Source: Rhodothermales bacterium (GTDB lineage: Bacteria > Bacteroidota > Rhodothermia > Rhodothermales > VXPQ01). Taken from it: DNA of 64,000 bases. Positions 18,640-27,146 of the stretch are shown in pieces. The stretch covers positions 1-64,000 of the forward strand of contig JAJDWX010000042.1 in the NCBI GenBank assembly GCA_022825385.1. Direction: 5' to 3'. Below the pieces are notes generated by a model, which made no database searches, was not told the DNA's origin, and saw only the letters and a program-made list of their open reading frames with translations. The position numbers were made by a program, and so were the translations under genes. Position 1 is the first letter of the stretch; every line of letters starts with the position of its first letter.

Positions 18640-19194
18640 ATGAAGTCTTCCCGATTCCTGTGCCTGTTTTCCCTCCTGGCGCTCCTCTTTGCCGCGTGTG
18701 GCGGCGGCGCTTCTGACGGCGACGCTTCCTCCGACGCCGACCATGCCGCCACAGAAAGCGACATGGCCGCTGCCGAAAGCGATATGGCCGCTGACCACAG
18801 CGACATGGACGTTGTCGAAATCGTGCTCCGTCCGGACGGCGATAACTTAGCGTTCGACGAGAGCTCGACCTCGTTTACCGTTCAGGCCGGGGCCACGGTC
18901 AATCTGACCCTGGAAAATGTGGCGACCGCCGCCGTCATGTTGCACAACGTCGTCATACTGTCGTCGAATGAAGACGAGGTGGCCAACCGGGTAGGAATGG
19001 CGGCCATCGCTGCGGGCGAGGCAAGTGGATTCATTCCGGACGATGCGGCGATTCTGGCGGCCACGCCGCTTGCGCAGCCAGGCGAGACCGTGCAGGTTAC
19101 GTTCGAGGCGCCTTCGGAACCGGGGACCTATCGGTATATCTGCACCTATATCGGGCACCACACCGTGATGCAGGGTACGATGGTCGTAACCTGA
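18640..19194 (+). CDS. Azurin/plastocyanin-like cupredoxin lipoprotein
   Basis: A 184-residue lipoprotein (LLFAAC lipobox, Cys about 19). After the signal there is a low-complexity acidic linker with repeated ESDMAA/HSDM units (about 30-55), then one cupredoxin domain. The type 1 copper ligands are visible: His in MLHNVVIL (about 105), Cys in YRYICTYIGHH (about 171), His two or three residues later and Met in VMQGTM. The order H...C...H...M matches azurin. It probably shuttles electrons in the periplasm or on the outer membrane; its partner is not evident from the neighbours. Confidence 0.85.
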   Translation: MKSSRFLCLFSLLALLFAACGGGASDGDASSDADHAATESDMAAAESDMAADHSDMDVVEIVLRPDGDNLAFDESSTSFTVQAGATVNLTLENVATAAVMLHNVVILSSNEDEVANRVGMAAIAAGEASGFIPDDAAILAATPLAQPGETVQVTFEAPSEPGTYRYICTYIGHHTVMQGTMVVT

Positions 19195-19546
19195 TCGGGG
19201 TCTTCGTCGCGCCGTTCTTTCGGGAGCGGGGATGCAGATACCGGGCTGCCCTGCGCCGGAAACGCTGCGGGGCAGAATGCTTTGCGCTGGAGGTTGCGTT
19301 GTATCGCTGCCTGTCCAGGGTCGGGCTTTGACCTGCTCTTTACGTACGCTTGCAATGGCCATTCCGGTCGAGCGAAGCCGGGAAATAACGGATTATTCCG
19401 ATATTTGGCACGGATATTGTTAAGGAATTACGATACAGTAAACAAAGCCGTTCGGTATATTCCGGTACGCGAAGTATCGGAGGCCGAAAAGAGCCGTGCG
19501 GCGCCGCAAAAGGTTCATGAACGAACATAGCCACGGAGGTAACGAC
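19195..19546. other. 352-bp intergenic region
   Basis: No supported gene. A sigma-54-like element is present at 19405-19421 (listed separately). GGAGGT at 19534-19540 is the ribosome site of the following gene. Confidence 0.4.
19405..19421 (+). promoter_or_regulatory. Possible sigma-54 promoter
   Basis: TTGGCACGGATATTGTT matches the -24/-12 consensus (TGGCACG, 4 bases, TTGCW) except for one base in the -12 box. It lies about 125 bp before the lipoprotein start. No enhancer-binding protein gene is nearby and a single site is weak evidence. Confidence 0.25.
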
Positions 19547-19930
19547 ATGAGAACGTACGCAGCGATTCCCCTTGTATTCGCGCTGGCCATACTGGCCTCC
19601 GGTTGCATCAGCATCAACCATACGATGCTGGATACGGGTCCGCGCCATGCCCCGGTGCCGGGCGCCGAAGTACAGGTATTTTTCGAATCGGACGACCTGC
19701 CGGAGCATACGCGCGTTGCGCTGCTCTACGGCAAGACGTACGAAAACATCACCACGGAAAGCAAGCTGATCGACAAGCTCCGCGCTTCCGCAGGCGAACT
19801 TGGGGCGAACGGGGTCGTGTTGCTGGGGCGGACAGATCTGGGCGGGGAAATCAGAGTATCCGGCGATCCCGTAGCCGGATATGGCGAGTCTGGACGGCGC
19901 GGGCAGGCGCTGGCCATACGGGTGCATTAG
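19547..19930 (+). CDS. Small lipoprotein of unknown function
   Basis: A 127-residue protein. A strong ribosome site (CACGGAGGT) sits 7 bases before the ATG at 19547. The signal peptide ends in ILASGC, so it is a lipoprotein. The mature part contains YENITTESKLIDKLRASAGELGANGVVLLG, a pattern reminiscent of small envelope proteins in which a short, tandem-repeat-free alpha/beta domain handles a conserved GANGV turn, but I cannot assign a family. It is a single gene followed by the palindrome at 19974. Confidence 0.7.
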   Translation: MRTYAAIPLVFALAILASGCISINHTMLDTGPRHAPVPGAEVQVFFESDDLPEHTRVALLYGKTYENITTESKLIDKLRASAGELGANGVVLLGRTDLGGEIRVSGDPVAGYGESGRRGQALAIRVH

Positions 19931-19973
19931 GCGCTGCGCGTTGGGTGTGCGCGCGGCGCCTGCATCCGGCAGG

Positions 19974-20007
19974 TTACCCCACTGAGTACTTTTACTCAGT
20001 GGGGTAA
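19974..20007. terminator. Perfect 34-bp palindrome between convergent genes (also TGAGTA-N4-TACTCA class)
   Basis: The arms TTACCCCACTGAGTA and TACTCAGTGGGGTAA (15 bp, no mismatch) surround CTTT; TTTTGTTTT follows. It lies between two converging genes, so it can act as a bidirectional terminator. Its core TGAGTA-N4-TACTCA and 34-bp layout equal those of the sites in front of two DUF4143 genes at 28766 and 44740, which a plain terminator would not explain. Confidence 0.75.
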
Positions 20008-20036
20008 TTTTGTTTTATCGGCTTCCGGTTTGCTCC

Positions 20037-20639
20037 TCATTCGGTCAGCAGGATGCGGATTACGACGCCGCCCATCGTATCCCCCAGCTCGAAATCGTTC
20101 CTCGGACTGTCCTTGTGCGCATTGTGGCATGCGATGCATGCCGGCGAGACCGCTACGTCGGCGTATATGGCGGTGAAGTACTCTGCGTCGCCAAGCGATT
20201 CCCGGGCGTAGAACGCAGCGGACGGATTATTCGCCACACTGTCGAGTCCCACGATTTCTGCTTCGGTTCCTGGTTCGTTCTGCTTGTTGACGGGCCATTT
20301 GGAAATCAGCGCGTAGCTGAAGGCATCGGTTTTGTTCGCTACCATTTCTGCGCCCATGCGGAACATCTGGGCGGGCAGCGGCAAGGCTTTGTCGTCCTGC
20401 CAGTGTTCGCTGGCGAGAATGACTTCCTCCTGGTCCTGCAAGCGATGCACTACCTGACGCGCATAGACGGTTCGGTCAGATTCCAGGACGGCGTGCAAGG
20501 CGTCTGCCATGGCTTGGGGAGAAATACTCCCCGCTTCGCGTTGGTCTGACGTGGAGGGGCTACTGCAGCAGGCGAGCCCGATCGCGAAGATTCCCGCCGC
20601 GACCAGTCGGAGACAAGGGTTCGAGAGCAAGCGAGTCAT
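20037..20639 (-). CDS. DUF3365 (Tll0287-like) c-type haem lipoprotein
   Basis: A 200-residue protein with a lipoprotein signal (IFAIGLACC). The DUF3365 domain covers the rest: ALISKWPVNKQNEP in the middle and a single CxxCH haem site (CIACHNAH) near residue 168, ending with MGGVVIRILL. DUF3365/Tll0287 proteins are PAS-like domains with a covalently bound haem, thought to sense redox state or gases or to carry electrons. It is the third gene of a minus-strand operon, 29 bp after the multihaem cytochrome. It was assigned by motif, not by search. Confidence 0.8.
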   Translation of the reverse strand: MTRLLSNPCLRLVAAGIFAIGLACCSSPSTSDQREAGSISPQAMADALHAVLESDRTVYARQVVHRLQDQEEVILASEHWQDDKALPLPAQMFRMGAEMVANKTDAFSYALISKWPVNKQNEPGTEAEIVGLDSVANNPSAAFYARESLGDAEYFTAIYADVAVSPACIACHNAHKDSPRNDFELGDTMGGVVIRILLTE

Positions 20640-20668
20640 GATTTTTGCGCTGGAAAGGTTTTCTGAAG

Positions 20669-21973
20669 TTATTCTGTTCGGGAAAGCGCCATGTCTACGC
20701 TCTGGACATGGACTGACGGCATGCCGGAAAAATTGGTTCGAATCTTTTCCGGATCCGCCAGCGCGTCTATGGACAGCGCAAGCGAGTGGCAGGTCATGCA
20801 TACCTCGCGAATCATCTTCTCGTTGGGGCGGAGATTGGCGTTCTGATTGTGCTGCACTGCGATGCGGAGGTCTCCGGCGATGCGTCGTTCTTCTCTCGGC
20901 AAATGGCAGGACGCGCAACTTACCCCGCTTCCCGGCGCGCCTTCGCCGGACATTTCCCGTTCCCATAACCGGGCGTGGGGCGAATCGACATAGGCCGCCG
21001 AGTGTTCGTCGGCATGGCACGAAAGGCAGGCATTCACCGCCGCTTGCCGTACATTTACCGTATGTACGTCGTGGCAGGTTCCGCAATCCAGCGTTTCGTT
21101 CAGCGCTTCCGGGTGCATCGGGAGGCGCGCCATGGCGGGAGACATCGGATCGAGATCGACGGCCTGTCTCATGCCGTGCTTTCCTTGGGTAAAGCCCTGG
21201 TATTCCAGTTCGTGGCAGGCGCTGCACATCGCGTACGGCGGACGATCAGACCAGGCAGCGTCTGCCGCCGCGTGACAATCCGAACAGGCGACGCCCCCGG
21301 CGGCGTGCGCCGAATTTGCCCAGGCCGCAATCAGTTCGGGACGGGACGAGGCGGGCGGGCTGTCGGCGTCGGCGGCGCCGAGCGGCCCCGCATCGCGCAT
21401 TTCCCCGGAAATCCAGGCCTTTCTTTGCGGCCATGCGGCGGGGACGGTCGCCGGTTGCGCCTCGCCGTGTCGCAGGAGGAAGTCTTCGTAGAGCGCCCGG
21501 TTGTCGTGGTAATTGTGGCATCCCGCCGATCCGCAGGAATCGAACCCCATGCCTTCGTGCGTGGGCCGTTCCTCCGTTACGTCGCCGTGACACGAGCGGC
21601 AAAAGTCTTCGGGAAGCGTCACGCCCATGGCTCCGGTGATTTCCGGGCGATGTTCTACATGGCAGGCGATGCATTGCCGCGCGTCGAGGCGGGCAAGGTC
21701 TTCCGCATAGCGAGGATCGTTGAATTTCTCTGGGCCGTGCGAATCTTCGGCGGCCTGAAGGCCGGCCTGGTGGCAGGCAAGGCAGGCATCCTGTCGTATG
21801 CCCTGGAACGGGGCGTGACACGCGTCGCAGGCGCGTTCGATCTGATAATGCCCGCTTGTCGTTTCGCCGGGCAGAAACAGGCGACGGTCTCTTCCGAAGA
21901 AATGAACCACGAGATAGAGCCCGGCGGCTACCGTGGCCACGGTCCAGACGAAAGCGAGGCGTTTGCGGCGCAT
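20669..21973 (-). CDS. Membrane-anchored multihaem cytochrome c (11 haem sites)
   Basis: A 434-residue protein. One N-terminal transmembrane segment (FVWTVATVAAGLYLVVHFF) anchors it with the haem domain outside the cytoplasm. I count ten CxxCH sites (CDACH, CLACH, CIACH, CRSCH, CSDCH, CSACH, CGTCH, CLSCH, CASCH, CMTCH) and one CxxxCH-type site (CGSAGCH). Such proteins move electrons across the periplasm or reduce nitrogen, sulphur or metal compounds. The ATG at 21973 directly follows the TGA of the flavoprotein-diheme-b gene, so the two are coupled and it is the likely electron acceptor. It has no clear catalytic signature (no CxxCK). Confidence 0.85.
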   Translation of the reverse strand: MRRKRLAFVWTVATVAAGLYLVVHFFGRDRRLFLPGETTSGHYQIERACDACHAPFQGIRQDACLACHQAGLQAAEDSHGPEKFNDPRYAEDLARLDARQCIACHVEHRPEITGAMGVTLPEDFCRSCHGDVTEERPTHEGMGFDSCGSAGCHNYHDNRALYEDFLLRHGEAQPATVPAAWPQRKAWISGEMRDAGPLGAADADSPPASSRPELIAAWANSAHAAGGVACSDCHAAADAAWSDRPPYAMCSACHELEYQGFTQGKHGMRQAVDLDPMSPAMARLPMHPEALNETLDCGTCHDVHTVNVRQAAVNACLSCHADEHSAAYVDSPHARLWEREMSGEGAPGSGVSCASCHLPREERRIAGDLRIAVQHNQNANLRPNEKMIREVCMTCHSLALSIDALADPEKIRTNFSGMPSVHVQSVDMALSRTE

Positions 21974-21974
21974 G

Positions 21975-23936
21975 TCAGAAATACCAGGCGGCAAGGATAT
22001 GAAAAAAGATCAGGATGGGCAATGGCCAGATAGAGAGGACATGAAGCCAAAACCCCAGTCGGGTGCGTTGCGATCCCATGCCCGCCGCCGCGGCTCCGCC
22101 GAATGCGCTGGCGGCCAGAAAAGAAATCGTCAGCATCCGGTTCCATCCGGATCCGGTGTGCAGGCCCGTGTGGGCGACGAGCGCGATCAACGCCAGTACG
22201 CCGACGGCGCCGTGCCCGACGCGCCACCATGCGATGTTTCCCCATCGGACGCGTTTCCATCGCTTGCGCAAGGAAAACCCTGCCGAAATCAGCGCACAGC
22301 CCAATAGTATAAACCCGGTGCCCCATCGCCACCCGCTGTCCCGGCGCAGGGTATCCCATATTCCCTGGTCGAGTACGCTGTCGGCGAGCGGGATGGGCGG
22401 GCCGAACGCGATCATGAGGGTCAGGGCGACGGCGATCACCGCCGTAACGAGCAGTCCGGCGCGTTTCTGGTCTTCGGCGGGGGCCGGCGCGCTTCCGGTC
22501 AGTTCTGCAAGAAGCGGCTTGCAGGAACCGCAAACCGTCGAAGCCCCCGTGTGTTCGGCAAGGGCTTCCACGGATGCGCAGCCCTGCGCAATGGCTTTGT
22601 CCAGCGCGCCGCGCGTAATTTCCATACAGTTGCAGACGATGGCGGACGAGGGCCATTCGTTCGGCGGCGCATGCGCGGAACGGCGAGAAAGCGCACCCCT
22701 TCTGCGGAACCTGTTCAGCTGTCTGCGCCGGATGCGCTTGCGCTTTCGGATGATATCCTGGACGAACCCTCGTTCCGCCCAGGCATCGACGGAAGAGGCG
22801 GCGACGACGCGGTTTCGCCATACGGTAATTTGCCGATACGCGCCGCACTCGTTCCAGCGGATTCGTTTTCCAGGTTGGTCCTGATCGCCCATCGCCCAGA
22901 CGTCGGCATCCATGAGCCTCAGCCGCATCGCGGGAGTATAGCCGGAAAATCGCTTTTCGCGGCCCGCCAGAATTTCGGCAAGGGTTTCGGCCATTCGGTA
23001 TCCCGGGGCAACCAGGCCGTACAGGGCGTCCCGATGCCGCGCGCACTCGCCTATGGCGTAAATAGACGGGTCGGTCGTGCGGAGCGTATCGTCCACGACG
23101 ACGCCCCCGAATACAGACGCCACCGCAAGCCCTGCGTCTTGCGCCAACTCGTCTCGCGGCTGGATTCCGGTAGCCATCACGATCATGTCGGCGATCAGGG
23201 GGGCGTCCAGCTGTTGCACGAAAAGGCGCAACCGGTCGCCCTCGGGTTCTATCCGCCGGGCCAGGACGGGGGCGATGGCGCGTATGCCCATCTTGCGGAT
23301 TTTATCGTTCAGTACGGCGGCCCCTGCTATGTCGAGGTGTCCGCACATGAGGTACGGCGCCGCTTCGAGTACGACGATTTCCGGGCCCAAGCGTCGAAGC
23401 GCGGCGGCTATTTCAAGTCCGAGCGGCCCGCCGCCGATCACGATCGCCTTGCGCGCCTGTTCCGCTCGCCGCCCGATGCGGCGCAGGTCGTCGATGGTGC
23501 GGTATACGAAAACGTTTTCGGCGTTCGCTCCTTCGATGGGCGGCACGAAAGGCGCAGAACCCGTGGCCAGGACAAGATGGTCATACCCGATTCGTTCGCC
23601 CCCTGCAAGCCGAACTGTCCGTCGCTCGCGATCTATGGAGGTTGCGGCGTTGCCGGCGACGATCCGAATGCCTGCGGCCTCTGCCCATCCGGGCAGTCCC
23701 AGCGCAAGGCGTTGCGCGTCCCGGTGCTCCAGCCATTCGGTAAGATGGACCCGGTCGTACGCCGGTCCGTTTTCTTCCCCGATAATGGTGACGTCGTAGC
23801 GTTTCAGGGCGTTTAGCGCCTGCATGCGCTCAATCAGTTTGTATGCGGTCATGCCGAATCCGACCACAACCAGCCGTCCGGCAAGACGAGCCGGTTCCAC
23901 GGTTTCCGGAGGGCTATGGGGTTTCGGCGTTTGCAT
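21975..23936 (-). CDS. NirB-like FAD/NAD(P)H reductase fused to [2Fe-2S] and diheme-b membrane domains
   Basis: A 653-residue fusion. Residues about 20-300 are a pyridine nucleotide-disulphide reductase (VVVGFGMTAY for FAD, VIGGGPLGLEIAAAL for NAD(P)H, YAIGECA), like the N-terminus of NirB. About 430-480 is a BFD-like [2Fe-2S] domain (CNC then CGSC). The last 190 residues have about five transmembrane helices; the third and fifth each hold two histidines 14 apart (GHG...AHT and LHV...FHI), the pattern of ferric-reductase-type enzymes that bind two haems b. The sirohaem domains of true NirB are absent. Predicted: NAD(P)H to FAD to 2Fe-2S to haem b to the multihaem cytochrome. Confidence 0.75.
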   Translation of the reverse strand: MQTPKPHSPPETVEPARLAGRLVVVGFGMTAYKLIERMQALNALKRYDVTIIGEENGPAYDRVHLTEWLEHRDAQRLALGLPGWAEAAGIRIVAGNAATSIDRERRTVRLAGGERIGYDHLVLATGSAPFVPPIEGANAENVFVYRTIDDLRRIGRRAEQARKAIVIGGGPLGLEIAAALRRLGPEIVVLEAAPYLMCGHLDIAGAAVLNDKIRKMGIRAIAPVLARRIEPEGDRLRLFVQQLDAPLIADMIVMATGIQPRDELAQDAGLAVASVFGGVVVDDTLRTTDPSIYAIGECARHRDALYGLVAPGYRMAETLAEILAGREKRFSGYTPAMRLRLMDADVWAMGDQDQPGKRIRWNECGAYRQITVWRNRVVAASSVDAWAERGFVQDIIRKRKRIRRRQLNRFRRRGALSRRSAHAPPNEWPSSAIVCNCMEITRGALDKAIAQGCASVEALAEHTGASTVCGSCKPLLAELTGSAPAPAEDQKRAGLLVTAVIAVALTLMIAFGPPIPLADSVLDQGIWDTLRRDSGWRWGTGFILLGCALISAGFSLRKRWKRVRWGNIAWWRVGHGAVGVLALIALVAHTGLHTGSGWNRMLTISFLAASAFGGAAAAGMGSQRTRLGFWLHVLSIWPLPILIFFHILAAWYF

Positions 23937-24032
23937 GCAATGTTTCCCGGGGTGCGAATCGCCTATCCGTGTCTCTTTACCAGATAGAATAGACGCCGCT
24001 TTTCTGCTCAAGCCTCTGTGTTTTTACGCATT

Positions 24033-24077
24033 GCGCCAAATCGCGCCATAAACGCCTGTTGCTTGCCCTTGAGCGTC
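24033..24077. repeat. Left copy of a direct repeat flanking the Calx-beta gene
   Basis: GCGCCAAATCGCGCCATAA followed by ACGCCTGTTGCTTGCC and TTGAGCGTC matches 27091-27146 with two mismatches and an 11-base gap. In the right copy this sequence is the end of the AlbA_2 gene at 27.1 kb; here the matching codons (TLKGKQ on the minus strand) have no gene attached and the stop is changed. Confidence 0.8.
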
Positions 24078-24142
24078 TGGGGAGATCCAGGTTGTTTGCG
24101 CATTTGCGTGAAAATTCATAATTATTTTTTATAATAACGATT

Positions 24143-27055
24143 ATGCGCGTACGGCCTGTTGTTTTTCGATATCTGATCCTGGCGCCGCTTTCTTGGTGGC
24201 TGCTTGCGGGACTTTCTTTGCGGACTGCTGCGCAAGACGTGGTGGTCACGGTAACGCTTTCTACCCCGGATACGGAGGCGGACGAGGGCGATGCAAACAA
24301 CGCGGCGGAGATCGTGTTGACGCTGGACAAGCCCCTGCAATTCCTTGAGCAGCTTGGCGTACCCTTGAGGTTTTCTGGCGGAACGCTGGGCGTCGATTTC
24401 ACATTGACGGCATTGCCGGCCGATCAAGTGACTTACGGGAATAATCTTGTGAAATTCTTTTCTCCGTCTTTTCCCGACCAGAGCCCTGACAGCGGCATGA
24501 AGATCACGTTGCGCCTGGTAGCCATACAGGACAACGATGCGAGAGACGACACTGTGACAGTATCGATCCCGACTACTCTTACCGATGGAGTAACGCCAGG
24601 GTTACAGCCGAATCAACGCTTACTGAATCGCGGCTTGCCCAGCGGAGTGCGCACAGGTAACGGACAAATTATTCTACTTGACGACGATAAGCCAGCAGCG
24701 AGTTTTGCAGCGGCGTCGCGGAGTGCAGGAGAGGGAGCAGGTACGTGGAATGCGACGGTTAATATCTCTCCGGCTCTGCAGGCGGCCACTACGCTCAATT
24801 ACTCGGTGGGGGGTACGGCGACGCGGGGCACGGACTATGGGGAGTTGTCGGGTTCGGTTCAGGCGTCGGCGGGCGCGACGAGCGTGGACATACCTGTGTC
24901 GATCACGGACGACAGCGTGATAGAAAGCGACGAAACCGTTGTTTTGACACTGACCTCTGGCGCGGGCTACAAGTTGGGCTCGCCGAAAACGCACACGCTT
25001 ATCATAAAGGACAACGATGTTGCGCCCCCTGCTGTGTCGGTTGCCCGCTTCGCGGCGGCCTCGTCGAGCGCTTCGGAGGGCGCGGGTTCGCACGCCGTGC
25101 GGGTTACGCTCTCCCCGGTTCCGCAGACGGCCACTACGCTCAAGTACTCGGTGGGCGGTACGGCGACGCGGGGCACGGACTATGCGGCGTTGTCGGATTC
25201 GGTTCAGGCGTTGGCGGGCGCGACGAGCGTGGACATTTCTGTGTCGATCATCGACGACAGTGTGATAGAAAACGACGAAACCGTTGTTTTGACCCTGACC
25301 TCTGGCGCGGGCTACAAGCTGGGGTCGCCGAAAACGCACACGTTTACCATAGAGGACGACGATGACACGTCTCCTCCTCCGCCTCCGCCGCCCCCTGGTG
25401 TGTCGCTTGCCCGCTTCGCGGCGTCCTCGTCGAGCGCTTCGGAGGGCGCGGGTTCGCACGCCGTGCGGATTACCCTCTCTCCGGCTCCGCAGACGGCCAC
25501 TACGCTCAACTATTCGGTGGGCGGTACGGCCACGCGGGGCGCGGACTATGCGGCGTTGTCGGATTCTGTTCAGGCGCCGGCGGGCGCGACAAGCGTGGTC
25601 ATACCTGTGTCGATCATCGACGACAGCGTGATAGAAAGCGACGAAACCGTTGTTTTGACCCTGACCTCTGGCGCGGGCTACGAGTTGGGATCGCCAAACG
25701 AGCATACGCTTACCATAGAGGATGACGATGACGCGTCTCCTCCTCCGCCCCCGCCTCCGCCGCCCCCTGTTATGTCGGTTGCCCGCTTCGCGGCGGCTTC
25801 GTCGAGCGCTTCGGAGCGCGCGGGTTCGCATAATGTGATGGTCAATCTTTTCCCGGTTCCGCAGACGGATATCAATCTCAACTACACGGTGGGCGGGTCG
25901 GCGACGGAGGGTACGGACTACACGCAGCTTTTGCGTTCGGTTTCTGTGCCGCCGGGCGTAGAGAGCGTGGACATTCCTGTGTCGATCACCGACGACGCGC
26001 TGGACGAGGGCGACGAAACGGTTGAGCTGACGATAATCGCCGGTGCGGACTACGAACTGGATTCGTCGAGCAAGCACACATTCATTATCGAGGAGGACGA
26101 CGGTTCCAAGACGACGGCGCGCTTCACGTCGGGTTCGGAGCGCGCGTTGGCTACTGCGGGCGTGCAGAACGCAACGGCCAACCTTTCCCCGGCTCTGCAG
26201 GCGGACATCCTCCTTTACTACAATTTGACCGGGATCACGGGGCACGTGTTGTCTCCGCTGCTGGCGGATGCTGTGTCTGTGCCGGCCGGCGCAACGAGCG
26301 CCACCATCCCGGTTACCATTACCAACGACATGCTGGACGAGGGGTACGACACCGTGTCGCTAACGCTGGCCCTCGGCGGAGGGGAATACAGGCTGGGTTT
26401 GCCGCACGAGTACCTGTTCGTCATTCAGGATCCCGCCGGGCCCGCCGTGAGTGTTTGGGGCGGCGCGCCAGTCACCGAGGGCGAGCCTGCTTTGTTCATG
26501 TTTACGGCGCCATCTGCGTTGGCTTCGAGTTTGCCGTTGAACGTGACATTTACCCAGACCGGCGACTTCGGCGTGCAAACCGGTTCGTTGGCGTTGATGG
26601 ATATCGACCTGAATGTCGCCTTCGCTGTCAGGACAGTGGACGACAATATAATCGAACCAAACGGATCCGTCCGCCTCACGCTGAACGCAGGCGAGGGCTA
26701 TATGGTAGGCGCCCTCGCGTCAGCCGAGGTGATTATCATAGACAACGACTTGGGGGCGACGTCGATCGAGTCCGCAGACCAGGAAGTCCCTGTCGCCTTG
26801 ACGCTGGAGCAGAATTATCCGAACCCGTTCAATTCGTCCACGATGATCGCGTTTTCGCTCCCGAGGTCGCAGCGCGTTGCATTGTCGGTCTACGACATGC
26901 TGGGGAAAGAGGTGAGCGTATTGATGGACGGGGTGCGGCCGGCGGCCCATTACAATATTGCGTTCGACGCTTCGGGCCTTGCCAGCGGTACGTATCTGTA
27001 CGTTCTTCAGACGGAGGAGCAGATGGTCGCCAGGACCATGGCGCTGCTGAAGTAA
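24143..27055 (+). CDS. Large exported Calx-beta repeat protein with T9SS type A sorting tail
   Basis: A 970-residue protein with a signal peptide (LAPLSWWLLAGLSL). About seven Calx-beta-like domains of 100-120 residues follow, recognisable by LNYSVGGTATRGTDY, VPVSITDDSVIESDETV-like strands and closing acidic IEDDDD calcium-type loops. Domains 2-5 are nearly identical, and two are joined by proline tracts (about residues 411-420 and 532-543). The last 90 residues, with EQNYPNPFN, MLGKEV and GTYLYVL, are the type IX secretion sorting domain, so the protein should be attached to the cell surface or released. Calx-beta arrays bind calcium and act in adhesion. A TATAAT ends 7 bases before the start codon, so a leaderless mRNA or an upstream promoter are both possible. 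Confidence 0.85.
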   Translation: MRVRPVVFRYLILAPLSWWLLAGLSLRTAAQDVVVTVTLSTPDTEADEGDANNAAEIVLTLDKPLQFLEQLGVPLRFSGGTLGVDFTLTALPADQVTYGNNLVKFFSPSFPDQSPDSGMKITLRLVAIQDNDARDDTVTVSIPTTLTDGVTPGLQPNQRLLNRGLPSGVRTGNGQIILLDDDKPAASFAAASRSAGEGAGTWNATVNISPALQAATTLNYSVGGTATRGTDYGELSGSVQASAGATSVDIPVSITDDSVIESDETVVLTLTSGAGYKLGSPKTHTLIIKDNDVAPPAVSVARFAAASSSASEGAGSHAVRVTLSPVPQTATTLKYSVGGTATRGTDYAALSDSVQALAGATSVDISVSIIDDSVIENDETVVLTLTSGAGYKLGSPKTHTFTIEDDDDTSPPPPPPPPGVSLARFAASSSSASEGAGSHAVRITLSPAPQTATTLNYSVGGTATRGADYAALSDSVQAPAGATSVVIPVSIIDDSVIESDETVVLTLTSGAGYELGSPNEHTLTIEDDDDASPPPPPPPPPPVMSVARFAAASSSASERAGSHNVMVNLFPVPQTDINLNYTVGGSATEGTDYTQLLRSVSVPPGVESVDIPVSITDDALDEGDETVELTIIAGADYELDSSSKHTFIIEEDDGSKTTARFTSGSERALATAGVQNATANLSPALQADILLYYNLTGITGHVLSPLLADAVSVPAGATSATIPVTITNDMLDEGYDTVSLTLALGGGEYRLGLPHEYLFVIQDPAGPAVSVWGGAPVTEGEPALFMFTAPSALASSLPLNVTFTQTGDFGVQTGSLALMDIDLNVAFAVRTVDDNIIEPNGSVRLTLNAGEGYMVGALASAEVIIIDNDLGATSIESADQEVPVALTLEQNYPNPFNSSTMIAFSLPRSQRVALSVYDMLGKEVSVLMDGVRPAAHYNIAFDASGLASGTYLYVLQTEEQMVARTMALLK
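24690..26105 (+). repeat. Four tandem ~350-bp coding repeats (Calx-beta domains 2-5)
   Basis: Units start near 24693, 25021, 25372 and 25741. Long stretches are identical at the DNA level (for example around the codons for VVLTLTSGAGY at 24940, 25290 and 25650), which points to recent duplication or gene conversion. The fourth unit is more diverged. The CCTCCG-rich proline linkers differ in length between units. Confidence 0.85.
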
Positions 27056-27080
27056 TCGTTCAGAATCGCTTTCCATAATC

Positions 27081-27146
27081 GCGCCAAATCGCGCCAAATC
27101 GCGCCATAATCGCGCCAAGAACGCCTATTGCTTGCCTTTGAGCGTC
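27081..27146. repeat. GCGCCAAATC tandem units and right copy of the flanking direct repeat
   Basis: GCGCCAAATC, GCGCCAAATC, GCGCCATAATC and GCGCCAAGA run in tandem at 27081-27119 and lead into the 3' end of the AlbA_2 gene. The part 27091-27146 is the partner of 24033-24077, so the Calx-beta gene sits between the two copies. Confidence 0.8.

Noticed and set aside
21975-23936. Assimilatory nitrite reductase NirB
   Set aside because: Only the flavin and 2Fe-2S parts match; the sirohaem/4Fe-4S domains are absent and replaced by membrane helices with haem-ligating histidines.
24674-26245. 523-residue minus-strand reading frame inside the Calx-beta gene
   Set aside because: It is the antisense shadow of repeated GC-rich domains; its Arg-rich repetitive sequence has no domain and it opposes a clear gene.
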